A DNA stretch of 64,000 nt from Ditylenchus dipsaci (lineage: Eukaryota; Nematoda; Chromadorea; Rhabditida; Anguinidae), in the NCBI GenBank assembly GCA_004194705.1, contig SADC01000240.1:124001-188000 (forward strand). Direction: 5' to 3'. Below the pieces are notes generated by a model. The model was not told the origin of the DNA, made no database searches, and saw nothing but the letters and a program-made list of their open reading frames with translations. Made by a program: the position numbers and the translations under genes. This document shows positions 1-19,400 of the stretch, piece after piece (position 1 is the first letter of the stretch; each line of letters starts with the position of its first letter).

Positions 1-180
1 CCCCCCCCCCTAAGTAAACAAGTGCCGTCGACTGTACCTAAAATTAGTAAAACCAGTAAATTATTTTTATGATTAATTTTTATGATTTTATACATTTTAC
101 GAGGAATTCTACAGTTATCAACATACAGTTATCAAAGAGGGTGAAGCTAACTCTGGATGATAACTGTGAGCGGTTAACTT
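1..180. repeat. ACAGTTATC word hairpin
   Basis: The words TACAGTTATCA and GATAACTGT occur in opposite orientation (about 111-175), with GAGG..CTGG between them. Related hairpins with the word AACTGTGGAATTT or AACTGTAGAATTT occur at about 14375-14480, 20650-20840, 25580-25740, 38985-39065 and 48600-48780. It looks like a non-autonomous inverted-repeat element. The window opens with a run of ten C. Confidence 0.45.
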
Positions 181-311
181 TAAGATTTCTTTTTTTTTAG
201 AATTTTTACAGTTGTCAAAAATCTTAATTTACCAATCTTTGGTTAATTAGGACTATTTTATCAATAATTTCACCCGTAAATTTACAGTTTTTCAACTTAA
301 TAGTAATAGTA

Positions 312-560
312 TACCGTATATTCTCTATTAGAAGGCCCGGGCCTTCTATTTTTCAACCCTGAAAAAGTCGGAAAAAATTTGGGTCGATTTTGAGATTTTT
401 GCGTGCTCAACCAAAATTTTAAAAGTGGAATCAGGTAAGCTCGTGTTAACTAAGAAAAGGCGAAAAACAGATTTGCGAATTTCTTTTTCTAGGCTGATAT
501 ATAGGTCCTCAAGGGGGGCCTTCTATTAGAGAGGGGCCTTCTAATCGAGAATATACGGTA
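312..560. mobile_element. TACCGTATT-type MITE, tag GAAGGCCC
   Basis: Both ends match TACCGTAT(A/T)TTCTC in inverted orientation. Just inside the left end is the palindromic tag AGAAGGCCCGGGCCTTCT, and the same word GGCCTTCTA recurs twice before the right end. The interior holds the class core (CTCGTG.. followed by ..AAGAAAAGGCG, then ATATAGGTCCTC). No coding capacity is seen. Copies with other tags are listed separately. Confidence 0.75.
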
Positions 561-1385
561 AGTACTACTATTAATAGTAGTAATAGTAGTAAATTTCACA
601 ACTCTAGATATACCTCTCTCCCTATCAAAAAAGGCTCACCTTAGACTCGCCAGGAATTATTTCGAAAATAATTTAATCCGCCTAAAATTACTCCCGGCAG
701 TAATTAATTCGAATAATTTTTCGTATTTGAATATTTCTATAACAATTCCATAATAACTATAACATAGGTCTTGGGATACAATTAATTGTACAAAATTGGT
801 TATGCCATAAAAGAAATGTCCTAATTACCCATCCAACCTGTGAAACTTGAGGTGGGTGCCATTTTTTCAATGTGGATTTTCAGGTAACTATAGAGTATGC
901 ATATATACACCCAAATAACCTGCAAAGTCAAACGTTAGTATTTTTGTGTCAATCAGGCCAGGTGGTACCTTACCCAGTTTTTGATCAGGTAATCAGGATT
1001 CAGTCATTCCCTACACCATATACCCGATTCCCTACATCATTTTCCGCATGATATGGTAGGTTTTTAAATTTCACCAAACCTTTATTGGGCGATCTTGACG
1101 GATATCCACTTATTCGAAGGTATCTTTTTCAGGTTTCAAGGTTTAAGTGGCTAAAATCGGATTTTTAGTCCTCTCAAACACGATTTTTTAGACGATTTTA
1201 CAGTTTTGTTTTAATTTTGAAAACTTTTGTATATCCACTCCATATCCACCTCTCGGGTGGTAGCCACCCGCGTTTTCGAGTTTCGATGACTAAATTCGCA
1301 ATTTCGGTCTTGTCAAAATGGATTCAGCGTAAGATTTTGTTTATGATAATATGGTTTGTTTTTATTTCATAAAAACTTCAACTTT
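561..1385. other. AT-rich intergenic stretch
   Basis: I see no gene here. The stretch is AT-rich with short homopolymers, and a TTTCAG acceptor lies at its right end, before the Cys-rich candidate exon. Confidence 0.4.
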
Positions 1386-1388
1386 CAG

Positions 1389-1932
1389 GTGCAATTGTTT
1401 TCTACATGGTTTTCATCATGTTCACAAACCGCAAAAATACGCTTTGTTCTCCATTCAATAACAGAAAAGCATTTTCTTCTTTGTTCAAAAAAAGGTAGAA
1501 GACAAGTAGCACTATTCAAAAGAGATGCAAAAGTAAGAGGCGCTAGAAAAATTGCATTCCACTTTGCTAAGCATGACTTTTCTGGTTCCAATATTATACA
1601 CAGCCTTTATTTTATCAATATCCTATTTGAACAAAGGTTGATTTTAATGTTTTGAGGTTTGTAAAAATATATTTTTATATTCTTCAGCCAAAAAAATTGA
1701 TCACATAGAGCTGCCGGAATGTCATAATTGCGAATGTCAATTCCCACTGTCAGAGCAGATTAGTTGTCAACAATTGTGCTGCACTTTCTGGGGCAAGCCT
1801 CTGAAAACGAGGAATGTTGGGAGAACAGACAGTGTCCAGACAAATCTCGTTGCTTCAACCGCCTAGACCAGTGTTCCCACCACAACCGGGTCAATGTATT
1901 GAATGATTTTTTTTCTAGTCAAAAATGTTGTT
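1389..1932 (+). CDS. Candidate exons of a membrane protein with a Cys-rich end
   Basis: After a TTTCAG at about 1388 one frame gives a short hydrophobic segment (FYMVFIMF) followed by a basic stretch. After a second TTCAG at about 1690 there is a Cys-rich segment with CHNCEC, QQLCC and, one base out of frame, CPDKSRCF and LDQCSHH, ending at TGTTGTTAA. The hydrophobic-then-Cys-rich arrangement and the acceptors suggest real exons of one gene. Frame must change between about 1480 and 1510 and near 1780. No family is recognised and the 5' part is not found. Confidence 0.3.
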
Positions 1933-2233
1933 AAATGTATTATTTATTATTTTGTACATAATTTACATACATTTTTTGATAGGAAGGAATAGGGTTACAA
2001 CTATCAATAGATACAAACATATCTATCTATTGTTTTATTTCTCTCCAAATAATCGAAATACTGATTCAACTTTTTAAAGAATAAAAATCGCCTCTGCTCA
2101 AAAATTTATTTCAAACACTATTTTAAGCATCCTCGCTCGTTTTTTTATTTATTAGAAACATGTTTTTAGATGGTGGACAGACATTTTTCAATAAAAAATT
2201 CTGACTAAAAACACGCAAACTACCTAACAGCAA

Positions 2234-2280
2234 AAGTGGCTCAGTGTGACAGTAGGTCATCGGTTTGATCCCGATTCGAA
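2234..2280 (+). repeat. tRNA-like fragment (A and B box only)
   Basis: AGTGGCTCAGTG resembles an RNA polymerase III A box and CGGTTTGATCCCG a B box with its T-arm stem. They are only about 30 bases apart, so no full cloverleaf fits. This is probably a decayed SINE head or tRNA pseudogene. Confidence 0.35.
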
Positions 2281-3009
2281 GAAATATTTTTTAACTTTCC
2301 GGACCCTAAATCTTATAAATTTTTGAAAATTTATTCAAAATCTTTTTTTTCGCTTCAAAATAGCAATAATAACTGAAAAAACGACCATTTCTCTTTAAGA
2401 CAACAAAATGTTCTTCTTGGGCTCTACCCCGTTTGCGCCCAAATCGTTACAGCCAAAACCGTTTCATTTTTAATCAATTAGTTTGCTATGTATGGTTTTT
2501 TGACTTATTTCATGGATATTCTTATTTACAAGTTAATACTCAAATTGATGCCAGAAAACAGGGCTACAGTCAAAGCATAAAGTTGTAGATGACCATATCT
2601 GCAAAATTTACTAAAAACCCCAAAAGTTCTCAAATAACTGCAGGATTCCGGAAATTTAGGGTTTTTAGTAAATTTTGCAGATATGGTCGTCTACGACCTT
2701 ATGCTGAAAATATAGCCCTTTTCTCTGGCATCAATTTGAGGACGCTACTCGGTAATACCCCCCCCCCCCAAAAAGCTACTCGGGAATACCCCCCCCCCCA
2801 AAAATCGGACCTACTCGGTTATACCCCCCCCCCCAAAATCAAGATTTTTAAAAGTGGTCAAAACACATTTTTAAGCAATAATTTCGCCATAAAAGGTCCA
2901 GAAAAGCAATTTAAAAGGGATTATGGCTGTATTGGGAGGGGAAGGGAATAATACAGGGGCCAATTTTTTTTAGCTGCTTTACCATGTTTTTCAACTCGGG
3001 CCGTGGCAA

Positions 3010-3410
3010 AAATAGGGTACTAATTCGGTTTACACCCCACCCCCAGTTTTTGGGTTTATCGGTTTCTATGTTGCGACAAACATATTTATTTATTCACATA
3101 CATACAGTGCAACAATCTGAGACCATAAATAAAACATACTATCATTTCCACTGAACTTTCGACGCCAAACAAAATCTGAGACATAACTTTTAAAATCGGA
3201 CCAATTGAGCAGTTTGTCGTAGAGCTTGGCCAAATTAAAGTCGCGGAGTTCTTCCATTCCTACAACAAAAAAGATGGACACAGTATATGAGACAGAACAA
3301 TGAAGACAAAATTTTCGAGCTCACAAAAAAAACAAGAACACGACCAAAAATAGCAAATGCAAAAAAAATAAAAATGAGGGTGGGGTGTAAACCGAATTAG
3401 TACCAAAAAT
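3010..3410. mobile_element. Fold-back (TACTAATTCGGTTTACACC arms) with an enclosed exon
   Basis: TACTAATTCGGTTTACACC at about 3020 is matched by GGTGTAAACCGAATTAGTA at about 3385. Between the arms lies a minus-strand exon-like unit (3090-3259). The element is nested in the larger fold-back around it. Confidence 0.65.
3090..3259 (-). CDS. Terminal-exon-like unit inside a fold-back
   Basis: On the minus strand a good acceptor (TTTTGTTGTAG) precedes about 56 codons with natural composition. It starts GMEELRDFNLAKLYDKLL, is rich in aromatic and basic residues (SDFVWRRKF), and ends at TAA overlapping AATAAA. No family is recognised. With acceptor, stop and polyadenylation signal inside a fold-back, it is either captured host sequence or the last exon of the element's own gene. 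Confidence 0.4.
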
Positions 3411-3455
3411 AGACTTTATATGCATTTTATGATCAAGTGTACTTCTCGGAATCAT

Positions 3456-3562
3456 GTCTAAGGTAAGTGCGTGCGCGCATCTCTAACTCTCAAGCCCCCT
3501 GCGCCCCCTCGGGGCTTGGTTGCTTGGGGTTGAGATGCGCACACCCACATACCTTAGACACA
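3456..3562. repeat. Hairpin with GTCTAAGGTAAGTG stem
   Basis: GTCTAAGGTAAGTG..GCATCTC (from 3458) pairs with GAGATGCGCAC..CCTTAGAC (to 3562). The loop is C-rich (CCCCCTGCGCCCCCT). Related sequence is at 56597-56715, 59960-60035 (reverse) and 60793-60860. A hairpin CTCTGGATGCATG..CATACCAGAG follows here (3580-3615) and a near-copy follows at about 56740. Confidence 0.6.
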
Positions 3563-4290
3563 AATCACTCGAAAGTGACTCTGGATGCATGAAAAAGCAT
3601 GCATACCAGAGTTATTTATGCGGTAGGCCCCAGTATTCAAAACTATGTTCAACATCTTTGATTTTTCGGCCGAATAGGGTATGCCCATTTTCCAGCCTGA
3701 GGCTACGAGCCAGAGGCTCAGCCATCCAAAAGTTAAACAACAACCATCAGGATCCACCCGGCTGATCGGTCTGATCATTTCGAGTGCTTATACTTTTACG
3801 TGCACCACAAGTGGCTGGGTTTGAAAGTGACTTCAACGCTAAGAGAATTAATACTCTTTGGTACTTATAGGCACTATAAAATTGGCCCCTGTTTTGTCCC
3901 TTCCCCTCCAATACAGCCCTTGAACCCTATTTTAATTGCTTTTCTGGTCCTTTTATGGCGAAATTATTGCTTAAAAATGTGTTTTGACCACTCCTAAAAT
4001 CTTGATTTTGGGGGGGGGGGGTATAACCGAGTAGCTCCTAGGATTGGGGGGTATTCCGAGTAGCACTTTTTGGGGGGGGGGGGTATAACGAGTAGCGCCA
4101 ATTTGAGTATTAACTTGTAAATGAGAATATCCATGAAATTAGTCAGAAAAACCATACATAGCAAACTAATTAACGAAAAATATGACGGTTTTGGCCATAA
4201 AGATATTTGGGGCAAACAATTTGGGCGCAAACGGGGTAGACTTTGACATTCCCAAAGAAAAATAGCAGTTATTTTTTTTGCTGTTCACAA

Positions 4291-4870
4291 TCTCGGTTAA
4301 AGCCTTTTAAAGAAGATACTGACAAAACAAAACAGCTTTTCTCTTTCTACGCTTAATTACCGACCAAAATATTCCACTAGAAAAGACAGATAAAATCAAT
4401 ATAATTTCTCCTTCATTAACAACCAGAACAAAGATGTTTGCTGGTGGTTGTGCAGAGTGGTGGGTGACAACTAGTCAACAAGCGAGCATAGGCATACATG
4501 ACGACACACAGCAGCTATCCAGAAAACCAGAGGGCAAAGGGGCGTCCTTGCCTCTCTGACTCTCTAGTTTCTATGTCCTAGTGCTGTCTCAGCAAGCTAG
4601 ACAGCTAGTGTGACAAGCTAAAGTGCGATTATTTAGCTGGTGCTCAACTTTACTTGACTTAAGATTTGTTTTTGGTTGGAACAATTCCTGAGAAAAGCCC
4701 GTCAGATGTTTTTCAACTTAATTTTTTAACTATATTTTACTAAAAAAAGGTTTCCTGTTGATGGATTAGTGTTTTTAAGGCTTAACTTTTTATGCAAGCG
4801 GTTTTTGTTTATTAAAATTTGTTATTTTTATCTAGTTATTTTATTTTGCTGATTATGCTATTCCTCGCCT
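4291..4870. other. Intergenic stretch without a recognised gene
   Basis: Less repetitive than its surroundings, with mixed composition around 4430-4640. No open frame or familiar element is supported. Confidence 0.3.
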
Positions 4871-4877
4871 GTTCATT

Positions 4878-5086
4878 CAGGATTGCCAGATTTTTTTTTA
4901 AAATAAGGACATTTTGCTCAAAATATGGACATCTTAGGGTATTTTGGCCAAAATGTGCAATTTTATTTAGTGCTTATTGCTCTTTTGATGCTAAAAATAA
5001 AATTTCACTAAAAATTTTAAAAAATAATAAGATTTGGAATTCCGAAACAAGGACAAAATTTATAAATAAGGACGTCTGCAACCCTG
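4878..5086. mobile_element. hAT-like MITE, AAGGACA word
   Basis: Ends CAGGATTGCC and the inverted GCAACCCTG. The words AATAAGGACATTTT and ATATGGACATCTT near the left and AATAAGGACGTC near the right are subterminal repeats. Same class as 27840-28029 and 33796-33993. Confidence 0.55.
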
Positions 5087-5109
5087 CTTTTATTCTTTAC
5101 GGGGGTTGG

Positions 5110-5349
5110 GTTTGAGAAAATAAAACTCGTTATGGTGACCTCTGTTTTCGGTGTCGAGTTTTTAATTTTTCAACTCGAAATTTGTTTTCTTTTAAAAAAC
5201 CATCGGCAAAATTGGAATCTTCATGGTGTTTCAGACTAGATCGTGAAAATAGAGTCAATAAAAGACTTCAAAAATGGAAAAAAAAAGTTTTGGGCCCTAG
5301 GCGGGAACGAACTTATGGAGGTGTCACTATATCGAGGCTTGACTGTACG
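5110..5349. mobile_element. pogo/Tigger-like MITE, right end clear
   Basis: The right end reads GGCGGGAACGAACTTATGG..TGTCACTATATCGAGGCTTGACTGTA, the class's typical end. The left end (..CTCGTTATGGTGACC) is diverged. Confidence 0.5.
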
Positions 5350-5679
5350 ATGTTATACGAAACATTCGTTCAGGGTATCGCGTGTCATCAAAAATCAAAA
5401 ATTTAGCTGACCTTATACAAAATAAAAATTGATGCCAAAACTCACTTTCAAAATTCTGAAATTCCGTGACCACTTTGAAAAAACTAGGCAGAAAATTTCA
5501 TCGGATTAGGTGGAAATTCCAGTGTGCGCGCTAGTATGCTTTAACATGCTTAAAACATAATTTTTTTGGTTATTTTTTACTAAAGTTTGCGTGCTTGACT
5601 AAAACACCTCTTTTTTTTGCCAACATGTACTTTAGACCTTTGTTTGGCAAGTGCAAACTATTTTTTATTATTATTTCTT

Positions 5680-5859
5680 AGACTCCAGGTCTTTGAAACT
5701 TACTACACACAAGCTAAAGACGAGAAAACTGGTTTTGCAGTGATTAAGTCTCGCATATTTCCAAATAATATTTTATTTGTTACACACGTCAGTTTTCTCT
5801 TTCACTCTCTGCAGATGAGTTCTTTTGTTGGCTGGGTCATCCGCGAACTTTACATGTAA
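5680..5859 (+). CDS. Candidate terminal exon
   Basis: After TTTCTTAG an open frame includes VFETYYTQAKDEKTGFAV and ends SSFVGWVIRELYM at TAA, which overlaps TAATAAAC, a possible AATAAA signal. A second acceptor (CTCTGCAG) lies just before ATGAGTTC at 5817, so this may be two exons. No family is recognised and no upstream exon is found. Confidence 0.25.
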   Translation, partial: RLQVFETYYTQAKDEKTGFAVIKSRIFPNNILFVTHVSFLFHSLQMSSFVGWVIRELYM

Positions 5860-7046
5860 TAAACCTTTGGAAATGGAACAGTGTTAATCGCTATTTTATT
5901 GTTTATTTATTTTTCTATAAAATTTATAATTTTGCCTTTGAGTGTTTTATTAGTTGTATAAAATTTATTTTTATTTTACACCTAAAGAATAACCAACTAA
6001 CAAACTCACCAATCCGGCGCCTCCTCCTTATCTCCCCATGCTGATTTTTCACTGTTAATTTTGTTTTTTTATTTGCATTTTTTTGAGTTTGTGCCTCCTT
6101 ATCAAAAATACATATGAAAAAACATCATGAAAAAATTCTACTAAAAATCAGCTTGCGGGACCAAGGCAACTTTCAATATGAGGAAAGAGTTTTGAGTGGT
6201 TGTTGGATGTTTTGTTTAAATGATTGGATAATGGCATTTTTTAACTGAGTCAAAGGACCATGGTCTTTGAGTGGAGCGGCATGACGAAAATTTGAATTGG
6301 CGGTGGACAGTTCTCTTTCGTCTCAAACTGTACTCTTTGGAGTCGTTCGAAATAACTTCGAAAAGTATAAAAACAAATTACTAGAAAGCTTTTGTAAGTA
6401 ATGCCTAGACACTGGTACTAAGCCTACCGGCCTAAACGAAAATTTATGACATAGGTATATGACACCAGTGCTTTTTAAGCAAAGGGGGCATACTCCAACT
6501 AGTTTTTATTCTTTAAAGTCTATTGATAATTTTGAAAAAAAGAGCAATATCAAATTTGATGCAAAAATAGTAAAAAGCGAAACGGTTGAAAAAGTTGGCT
6601 CTACTGAAGAATGGGTACCGATTTTGCCTTGGCCAATTTTTAGGTTTTCTCTGTTTTAAAATTTTATTTTTCAAAAAAAATCTTTTTTTTACCTTATAAC
6701 ATAGAATAGAAAACAAGATTAGTGGTCAAGTATAGTAGAAAAAAATAAAAACATGGAAAAAAATAACAGATGGGACCAAGGCAAAAAATCGATACCCATT
6801 ATCCAGTAAAGCCAAAAAGTTGTTGGTTATTACCTTTATTTGCAGTGTAATGCACAAATATGCCATCTAAAGAGTTCTCTTATGCAGATAGTTTTCAGTG
6901 TTGCTGAACAGTCCGAATAGAACTCATAAGCTTGTAAATTTCAGGCTTAATGTGAAAATAAATGTTATTGCTAATTAATATACTTTGTGTGTATCATTGC
7001 TTGAAATATTTGATTTTGGACTAAATAATATTGATATCAATTGAAC
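5860..7046. other. Intergenic stretch, element debris
   Basis: No gene is seen. The phrase GGGACCAAGGCAA occurs at about 6160 and 6773, one of many scattered copies in this window. Confidence 0.3.
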
Positions 7047-8163
7047 TACAGTCACGCTCTTTATAACGACGCTCTCTATAACGATCCACTCTCTATAACG
7101 ACTCAGTCTGGCCGTCCAAGCTGTTAAAGAGCCGCTCTATATAACGATTTTGGGGAACTTTGAAGAAAATTCAATTTGAATGAAATTATGTCTCACAGGA
7201 AATGAAAATTTTTTGTTGAATAACCATTTTTCGCAATCATCTTTTGCTGATTTTAAAGAAATCGGTCACATTTTTGTGTTTCAACTTCTGTTATCTAAAT
7301 GTTTGCAAATTCAGCGACTTGTTAGCTGATCACAATCGTAATCGTTTCGCCAATGAAACTTTCGCCAATGAGATTTTTTACCAATAATATGTTCTTGCCA
7401 ATAGCTTCTTTTCTCGAGTACTCTTATTTTTTTATCAGGCAAATCACCACTGATTTTGTAGCCAGTGAATTGAGCTACAAAATGGAAGGTAATAAGCTTG
7501 CCAATGAACTAATAGTACTTGAGAAAAAAAGCTATTGGCAAAAACATACCATTGGCGAAGTGATTTTATTGGCGTAAAGATCTTATTGGCGAAAGTTTCA
7601 TTGGCGAAACGATCTCGACTTATCAACGCTTGCATAACATGAAACAGAACAATGACACGGACGTTTTCCTGTAAAGCCGTTTCCCTGTAAGAAATGGCTA
7701 GAATCTGTAGCGTGAAGGAAAATATTGTAGACTCAAGTTTAAATGACGGATAGAACTAATTCTGAAATACTCGGGTATTCAGATGGTAGTACGGAAGTAT
7801 TACTACCAAAAAATTAGTACACAGATCAGAGTGGGGTAGTACATATTAAACTTTAAATTAACAAAAATGCGAAAAATTAAGCGCAGATTAAAAATAAATT
7901 GAAGTCTTTTTAGCTTCTACAAGAAACCGTTCCTTACAGGGAAACGTCCCGTATCCAACTTTTGATTATGTTATTGTTGTTCGTCTTTCGGAATAAATGT
8001 TTACTTTGATACAATTTTATTTGAATGTTCGTTTCCAAAGATGCCGCTCTATATAACGACTGGCTGATGCACAGTTGAAAAATGATGCTCTTTATAACGA
8101 CTCTTTTTATAACGACTCGGTTTAGCCGTCCCTTGAGAGTCGTTATAGAGAGCGTCGACTGTA
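7047..8163. mobile_element. pogo/Tigger-like element, word TATAACGAC
   Basis: The left end is TACAGTCACGCTCTTTATAA and the right end TATAGAGAGCGTCGACTGTA in inverted orientation, with TA at both edges. The word CTCTNTATAACGA occurs repeatedly inside each end. A fold-back (7338-7615) is inserted in the middle, accounting for the 1.1-kb size. No transposase is seen. It ends 23 bases before esterase A. Confidence 0.7.
7338..7615. mobile_element. Fold-back with TTCGCCAATGAAAC word arms
   Basis: TTTCGCCAATGAAACTTTCG and related words (about 7345-7410) are mirrored by GCGAAAGTTTCATTGGCGAA (about 7575-7610). The centre is the small hairpin TTTTGTAGCCAG..GAGCTACAAAAT, whose core recurs at about 54045-54080 and in part at 14700. 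It is nested in a pogo-like element. Confidence 0.7.
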
Positions 8164-8185
8164 ACTAAATATTTTTTGTTAAGGA

Positions 8186-15449
<7,264 letters not shown>

Positions 15450-15650
15450 ATGTGATGTAAATTATATGGTAAAAGTCCTAAATGTGAATAAAAAGTTTCA
15501 ACTTCAGTCGTTTAAAAATTTTTATGATAATTTTTTTTTGTCTACTTGTAAATTAAGGCATGGTCGTGCTAAATTATAAAAAATCCACAAATGATCTAGC
15601 TGAAAGTATCACATGATTTTACTGTTTTGAAGGGAGACTGGTGTTGTTGG

Positions 15651-15907
15651 CAGTGATGTATAAATCTCCGGCGCTGGCTCTCGCTCTGGCTCTGCTCTGG
15701 ATCCGAGCAGGAGCCAGAGCTGGAGCAAAATTTTCAAAATTGAGAACCCAGAGCAAGAGCCGGAGCACAATTTTCAAATAAAGAGCTCGGAGCCAGAGCC
15801 GGAGAAATTTTTCAAACTTGAGAGCTCGGAGCAATAGCCGGAGAAAATTTTTTCAAACTAGATTTTTAAGCCGGAGCTGGAGCGAAAGACCGCAAAATAC
15901 ATCACTG
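15651..15907. mobile_element. hAT-like MITE, word GGAGCCAGAGC
   Basis: Ends CAGTGATGTA and TACATCACTG. The words GGCTCTCGCTCTGGCTCTG on the left and AGGAGCCAGAGCTGGAGC, AGAGCCGGAG and GAGCTGGAGCG on the right form inverted subterminal arrays. Confidence 0.65.
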
Positions 15908-16002
15908 GTTGTTGGGCGGTCAACTGACAGCTTCGTGAGCCCTCCTGGAGGTCTATTATTCTCGATTTATTTTAGGCGTCTCAAACCTTATCTACGTAAA
16001 CG

Positions 16003-16243
16003 CTCTAATTGAAGCCCATGGGGCTTGAATCAGAACACACAACTCCCCAAGCACTTTCTAGTATTGTGTTTTTAGACATGAAAAATCTAACATTTTTAAA
16101 CTCTCGAGCGCTCAAAAAATAGCCTTATTTCTTAGCTAGATTTCCAGTAGTCGTGCGCCTAAAAATGTGAGATTTTTCATAGCTAAAAACACAATGTCAC
16201 AAAGTGCTTGGAGAATTGTGTGTTCTAATTGAAGCCCGTGGGA
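16003..16243. mobile_element. Fold-back MITE (TTGAAGCCC..TTTTTAGAC arms)
   Basis: TCTAATTGAAGCCCATGGGG and CAAGCACTTTCTAGTATTG on the left are mirrored by CACAAAGTGCTTGGAGAATT and TTGAAGCCCGTGGG on the right. No coding content is seen. The stretch from here to 16484 holds nothing else recognisable. Confidence 0.7.
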
Positions 16244-16484
16244 AGAGAAAAGTTCTTGTAAAAAAAGTAAAAGTAAAAAAAAGTAAAACTTTTGAGGAAC
16301 AAAATGTGCAGTCTGACCGATTTAGCGAAATACATTGGGCAAAACGACATTTTTAGTGCAACATTTGCGGATATAAATTTTGTAGACCGACATTTGTGGA
16401 AACCATGGTAGCTCTATTGGCACATTATAAGGCAAGATTAAATATAATTGAAGTTTTAAATATTAGATTCAAAAAATTTAATAA

Positions 16485-19400
16485 TTAAGATTCTTGTTTT
16501 TTGGCCAAATTTTCCGCTAATTTGTCCATAAATTCTTCGGTGTTGAGGTAGTCTTGTCGGGTAACGCTGAAAAAAGTAAAGTAAATATTTTTATTTCTCA
16601 TTTTATTAACTAATATTACCTGCTGGCAGATTTTATGCAAATAGCCAAGTCTTTGGTCATATAACCCTGTTCCATAGTCTCGATGCAGACTGCCTCCAAA
16701 TTACTAGCGAACTCGGCTAATGGTGTGTTATTGTCTAGTTTAGCACGATGAGCCAAACCTCGAGTCCATGCAAATATCGAGGCTAAAGAATTTTTTGTTT
16801 AAAACCTGTAAAGGAAAAAACGGCTCTATATGTGTTTGAGGGTACGCCAAAAAATATGCCTTGATCCCCACTGTTGTTTTTTTTGCTAAAAATTTTTTCA
16901 TTCAGCCTCAGAAACTATTCATAAATACTTTTAACCGTTTAAAATATAAAAAAAATTGCCTTTATGCCCAAGCTGATTTAAGCTTAAGCTTAGGCAAAGG
17001 TAAAACAGTGTGTATGAGGACGAACTGAAAATGTTTTTTAAGATCTTTAATTCTCAAAAAGCATGTTCGAGTCTGTCCTAACATACGCTGGCCTACCCTT
17101 GCCTGAGCCTAAGGCCTAAAAAATGGCAATATTTTGAGAGAGAAAAAATGTGCAAAAAAAGCAACAGGGTGGACCAAGCATTTTTTGAAAACTTTTTGCA
17201 AAAAAAATACCGGGGGACCAGGGCAAATTTTTAGGTTGTACTATTTAACACATATAGAGATAAAAAACCATACCAATGGATTAGTAGAAGTTTCCTGACC
17301 CTTCTGATGTTGCCTATAATGCCGAGTCACAGTTCCGTGGGCTGCCTCAGCCTCCACCGTTTTGCCATCAGGACAAATTAGCACGCTAGTCATAAGTCCA
17401 AGCGAGCCATACCCTAAAAATGAAAAAAGTAAGTATAATTACTTCTAAAATTGCTGATTTACCCTGAGCAACAGTGTCTGACTGAACATCTCCATCGTAG
17501 TTTTTGCAGGCCCAAACAAAACCACCTTCAGATTTCATCACTTGCGCTACCATGTCTAAATTTGAAAATTTACTGAAAATATATTTTGATGCAATGGTTT
17601 ACCATCTATGAGACGATGCTCGTACCAGATCTTAGCAGCTTCATATTTTTCTTTGTAGCTACTCTGGTAAATTTCTTCAAAAACGTCTTTGAACCGACCA
17701 TCATACCGTTTCAAAATGGTATTTTTGGTGCTGCAATTAAGGGCTAGCGTTAAAATTGAAACTTAAAATTTTTCTCGTTTTTTTATATATTTGCGCTTTT
17801 AAAAAAAATAATGTATAACTTATTGCTTATCGAATTTGTGTCATAGATTTTTTACTTTGTTATCAGTTAGTATCGAATCACGTTTTATTGCGAAAATAGA
17901 CTTGAAAAGCAAATACCCTTCAAAAAATGGCTTCCTCTAATGGTCAAAGTACTACCAAGTAATTTTTATACTACATAGACTAGAAAAAAGGTTTTCTATT
18001 ACTTTTCAACAAAAAAAAATTCAGCGTTCATAATTTTTTCTACTAAAATTTGACTTCTTGGTTTTCGGCGACCAACAGACTACCTTATATAGGGTGTTCA
18101 GGGTCACTAGAGCTCGGCAAAAAATGATCAAATAAATAAAAAAGATTACGGGTTGGCCATTGTAATATCATGAGTTGATTTTAGCCATAACTTTTTGAAA
18201 TCGATTTTTTTTGACAAGATCTTTATATACTCGGAATCAAAATTTTCTGAAATATTACCATTCAAGATTGGTACCATTCAACCGACGCAAGTCTCAGCTT
18301 CCGAATAAAAAAATCTCGTCAAATAATGTGATTTTGAAAAGTTGTGGCGAAAAGTAAATCATGAGATTTCAATGGCCCGCCTAGTAGTTTGTTCAGCGAC
18401 AATGAACCTGAAACACCTTTAAATGAATGCTTAGCTGCTCAGATGTGGGACTTCAGTTAAAATAGCTGTCGTAATTTTACACATAAAGGGCACTTGTTAC
18501 TTGAATAACAAACATTATTTTCTTTTTTCCAGAACCAAACAACTAGGGTTGTCGACTCGACGCGTCGAATTCGACTTTTCACGTCGAAAAGTCGAAAAAT
18601 TTCGACTTTCGATGTTCGACTCGACGCGTCAAAAATTTCGACTTTCGACTCGACTTGACGCGTCGAAATTTTCGACTTTCGACGTTCGACTCAACTCGTC
18701 GATTCGAAGTTCTCAACACGTGGCCTTTTGTCTCGACATGTTGCCTTTTGTCTCGACACGTATAATTTCTTACTTTTGAAAACACGGCTCTTCCGTTCGC
18801 TGCTGCCGAATAACGATGACTACTAGCTCGGGGCCGCTTGTTGGTGGACAGCCCTCGCCTTGGTTAAGCTGCGAATTTAATTAATTAATAAAGCTGCTGA
18901 ATTCTTTTCTCACCTACCTACTCTTCCGACAATCCTACCAACTCTCCTAACTAACCTACCCACTTTCGGGGCTTCTCTGCTAACTCTCTTGCATGAGCTA
19001 AACACTACCTACACTCCTTATCTGACCTATCTGAACTCCGGGCCTACCTACCCACTATTTTGGCCGATCTATTTACTTTCCTGTCATCCCTAGCCACTAT
19101 CATGGCCGACTACCTATTCTCATGGCACCTCTACGTGCTTTTCTGGCACACTTGCTCGCTATTCTGGTACACCTACATACACTCCTTGCCGACCTAGCCA
19201 CTCTCCTGGCTCACCTATTGATGCTCGTGGCTCACTTGCCTTTACTGACTGTCATACTTGCTTTCTCGGTACAGCTACTCACTCGTCTGGCAAACCTTTT
19301 CACTCTCGTGGCTCACATACCTACTCTCTTGGATCACCTGCGCACTTACCAGGTACAACTACTCACATGGTACCCCCAATCCATCGCCTGGCATACCTAC

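Larger units (their letters stand above)
2745..4095. repeat. CTACTCGG-TACCCCCC type inverted element (nested)
   Basis: The left side has three direct copies of GCTACTCGG(N)AATACCCCC with C-runs of nine or ten. The right side has the inverse, GGGGGGGTATAACCGAGTAG, also repeated. Relatives with other words between CTAC and the C-run occur at 27408-27690, 31450-31545, 35443-35697 and 56353-57053. Confidence 0.65.
2400..4290. mobile_element. Large nested fold-back element (CCCGTTT..CCAAATCGTTA arms)
   Basis: The left arm (about 2420-2560) includes ACCCCGTTTGCGCCCAAAT, AATTAGTTTGCTATGTATGG and CTCAAATTGATGCC. The right arm (about 4095-4240) carries the reverse complements of these. Within the left part, 2550-2735 is itself a near-perfect hairpin (ACCATATCTGCAAAATTTAC against its complement). 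Further inverted elements are nested inside: C/G-run arms at 2745-2835 and 4010-4095, a unit at 3010-3410 and a hairpin at 3456-3562. A second copy of the outer element is at 32490-33075. Confidence 0.8.

Noticed and set aside
3456..3562. Spliced-leader or U-snRNA gene suggested by GTAAGTG and conserved hairpins.
   Set aside because: The known nematode SL1 leader is absent, no Sm site is evident, and the unit is a palindrome found inside other transposons. Kept only as a repeat with a donor-like motif.
18501..18785. Open frames on both strands with [14 protein letters not shown] peptides.
   Set aside because: These are translations of the TTTCGACTCGACG word array of an inverted-repeat element.
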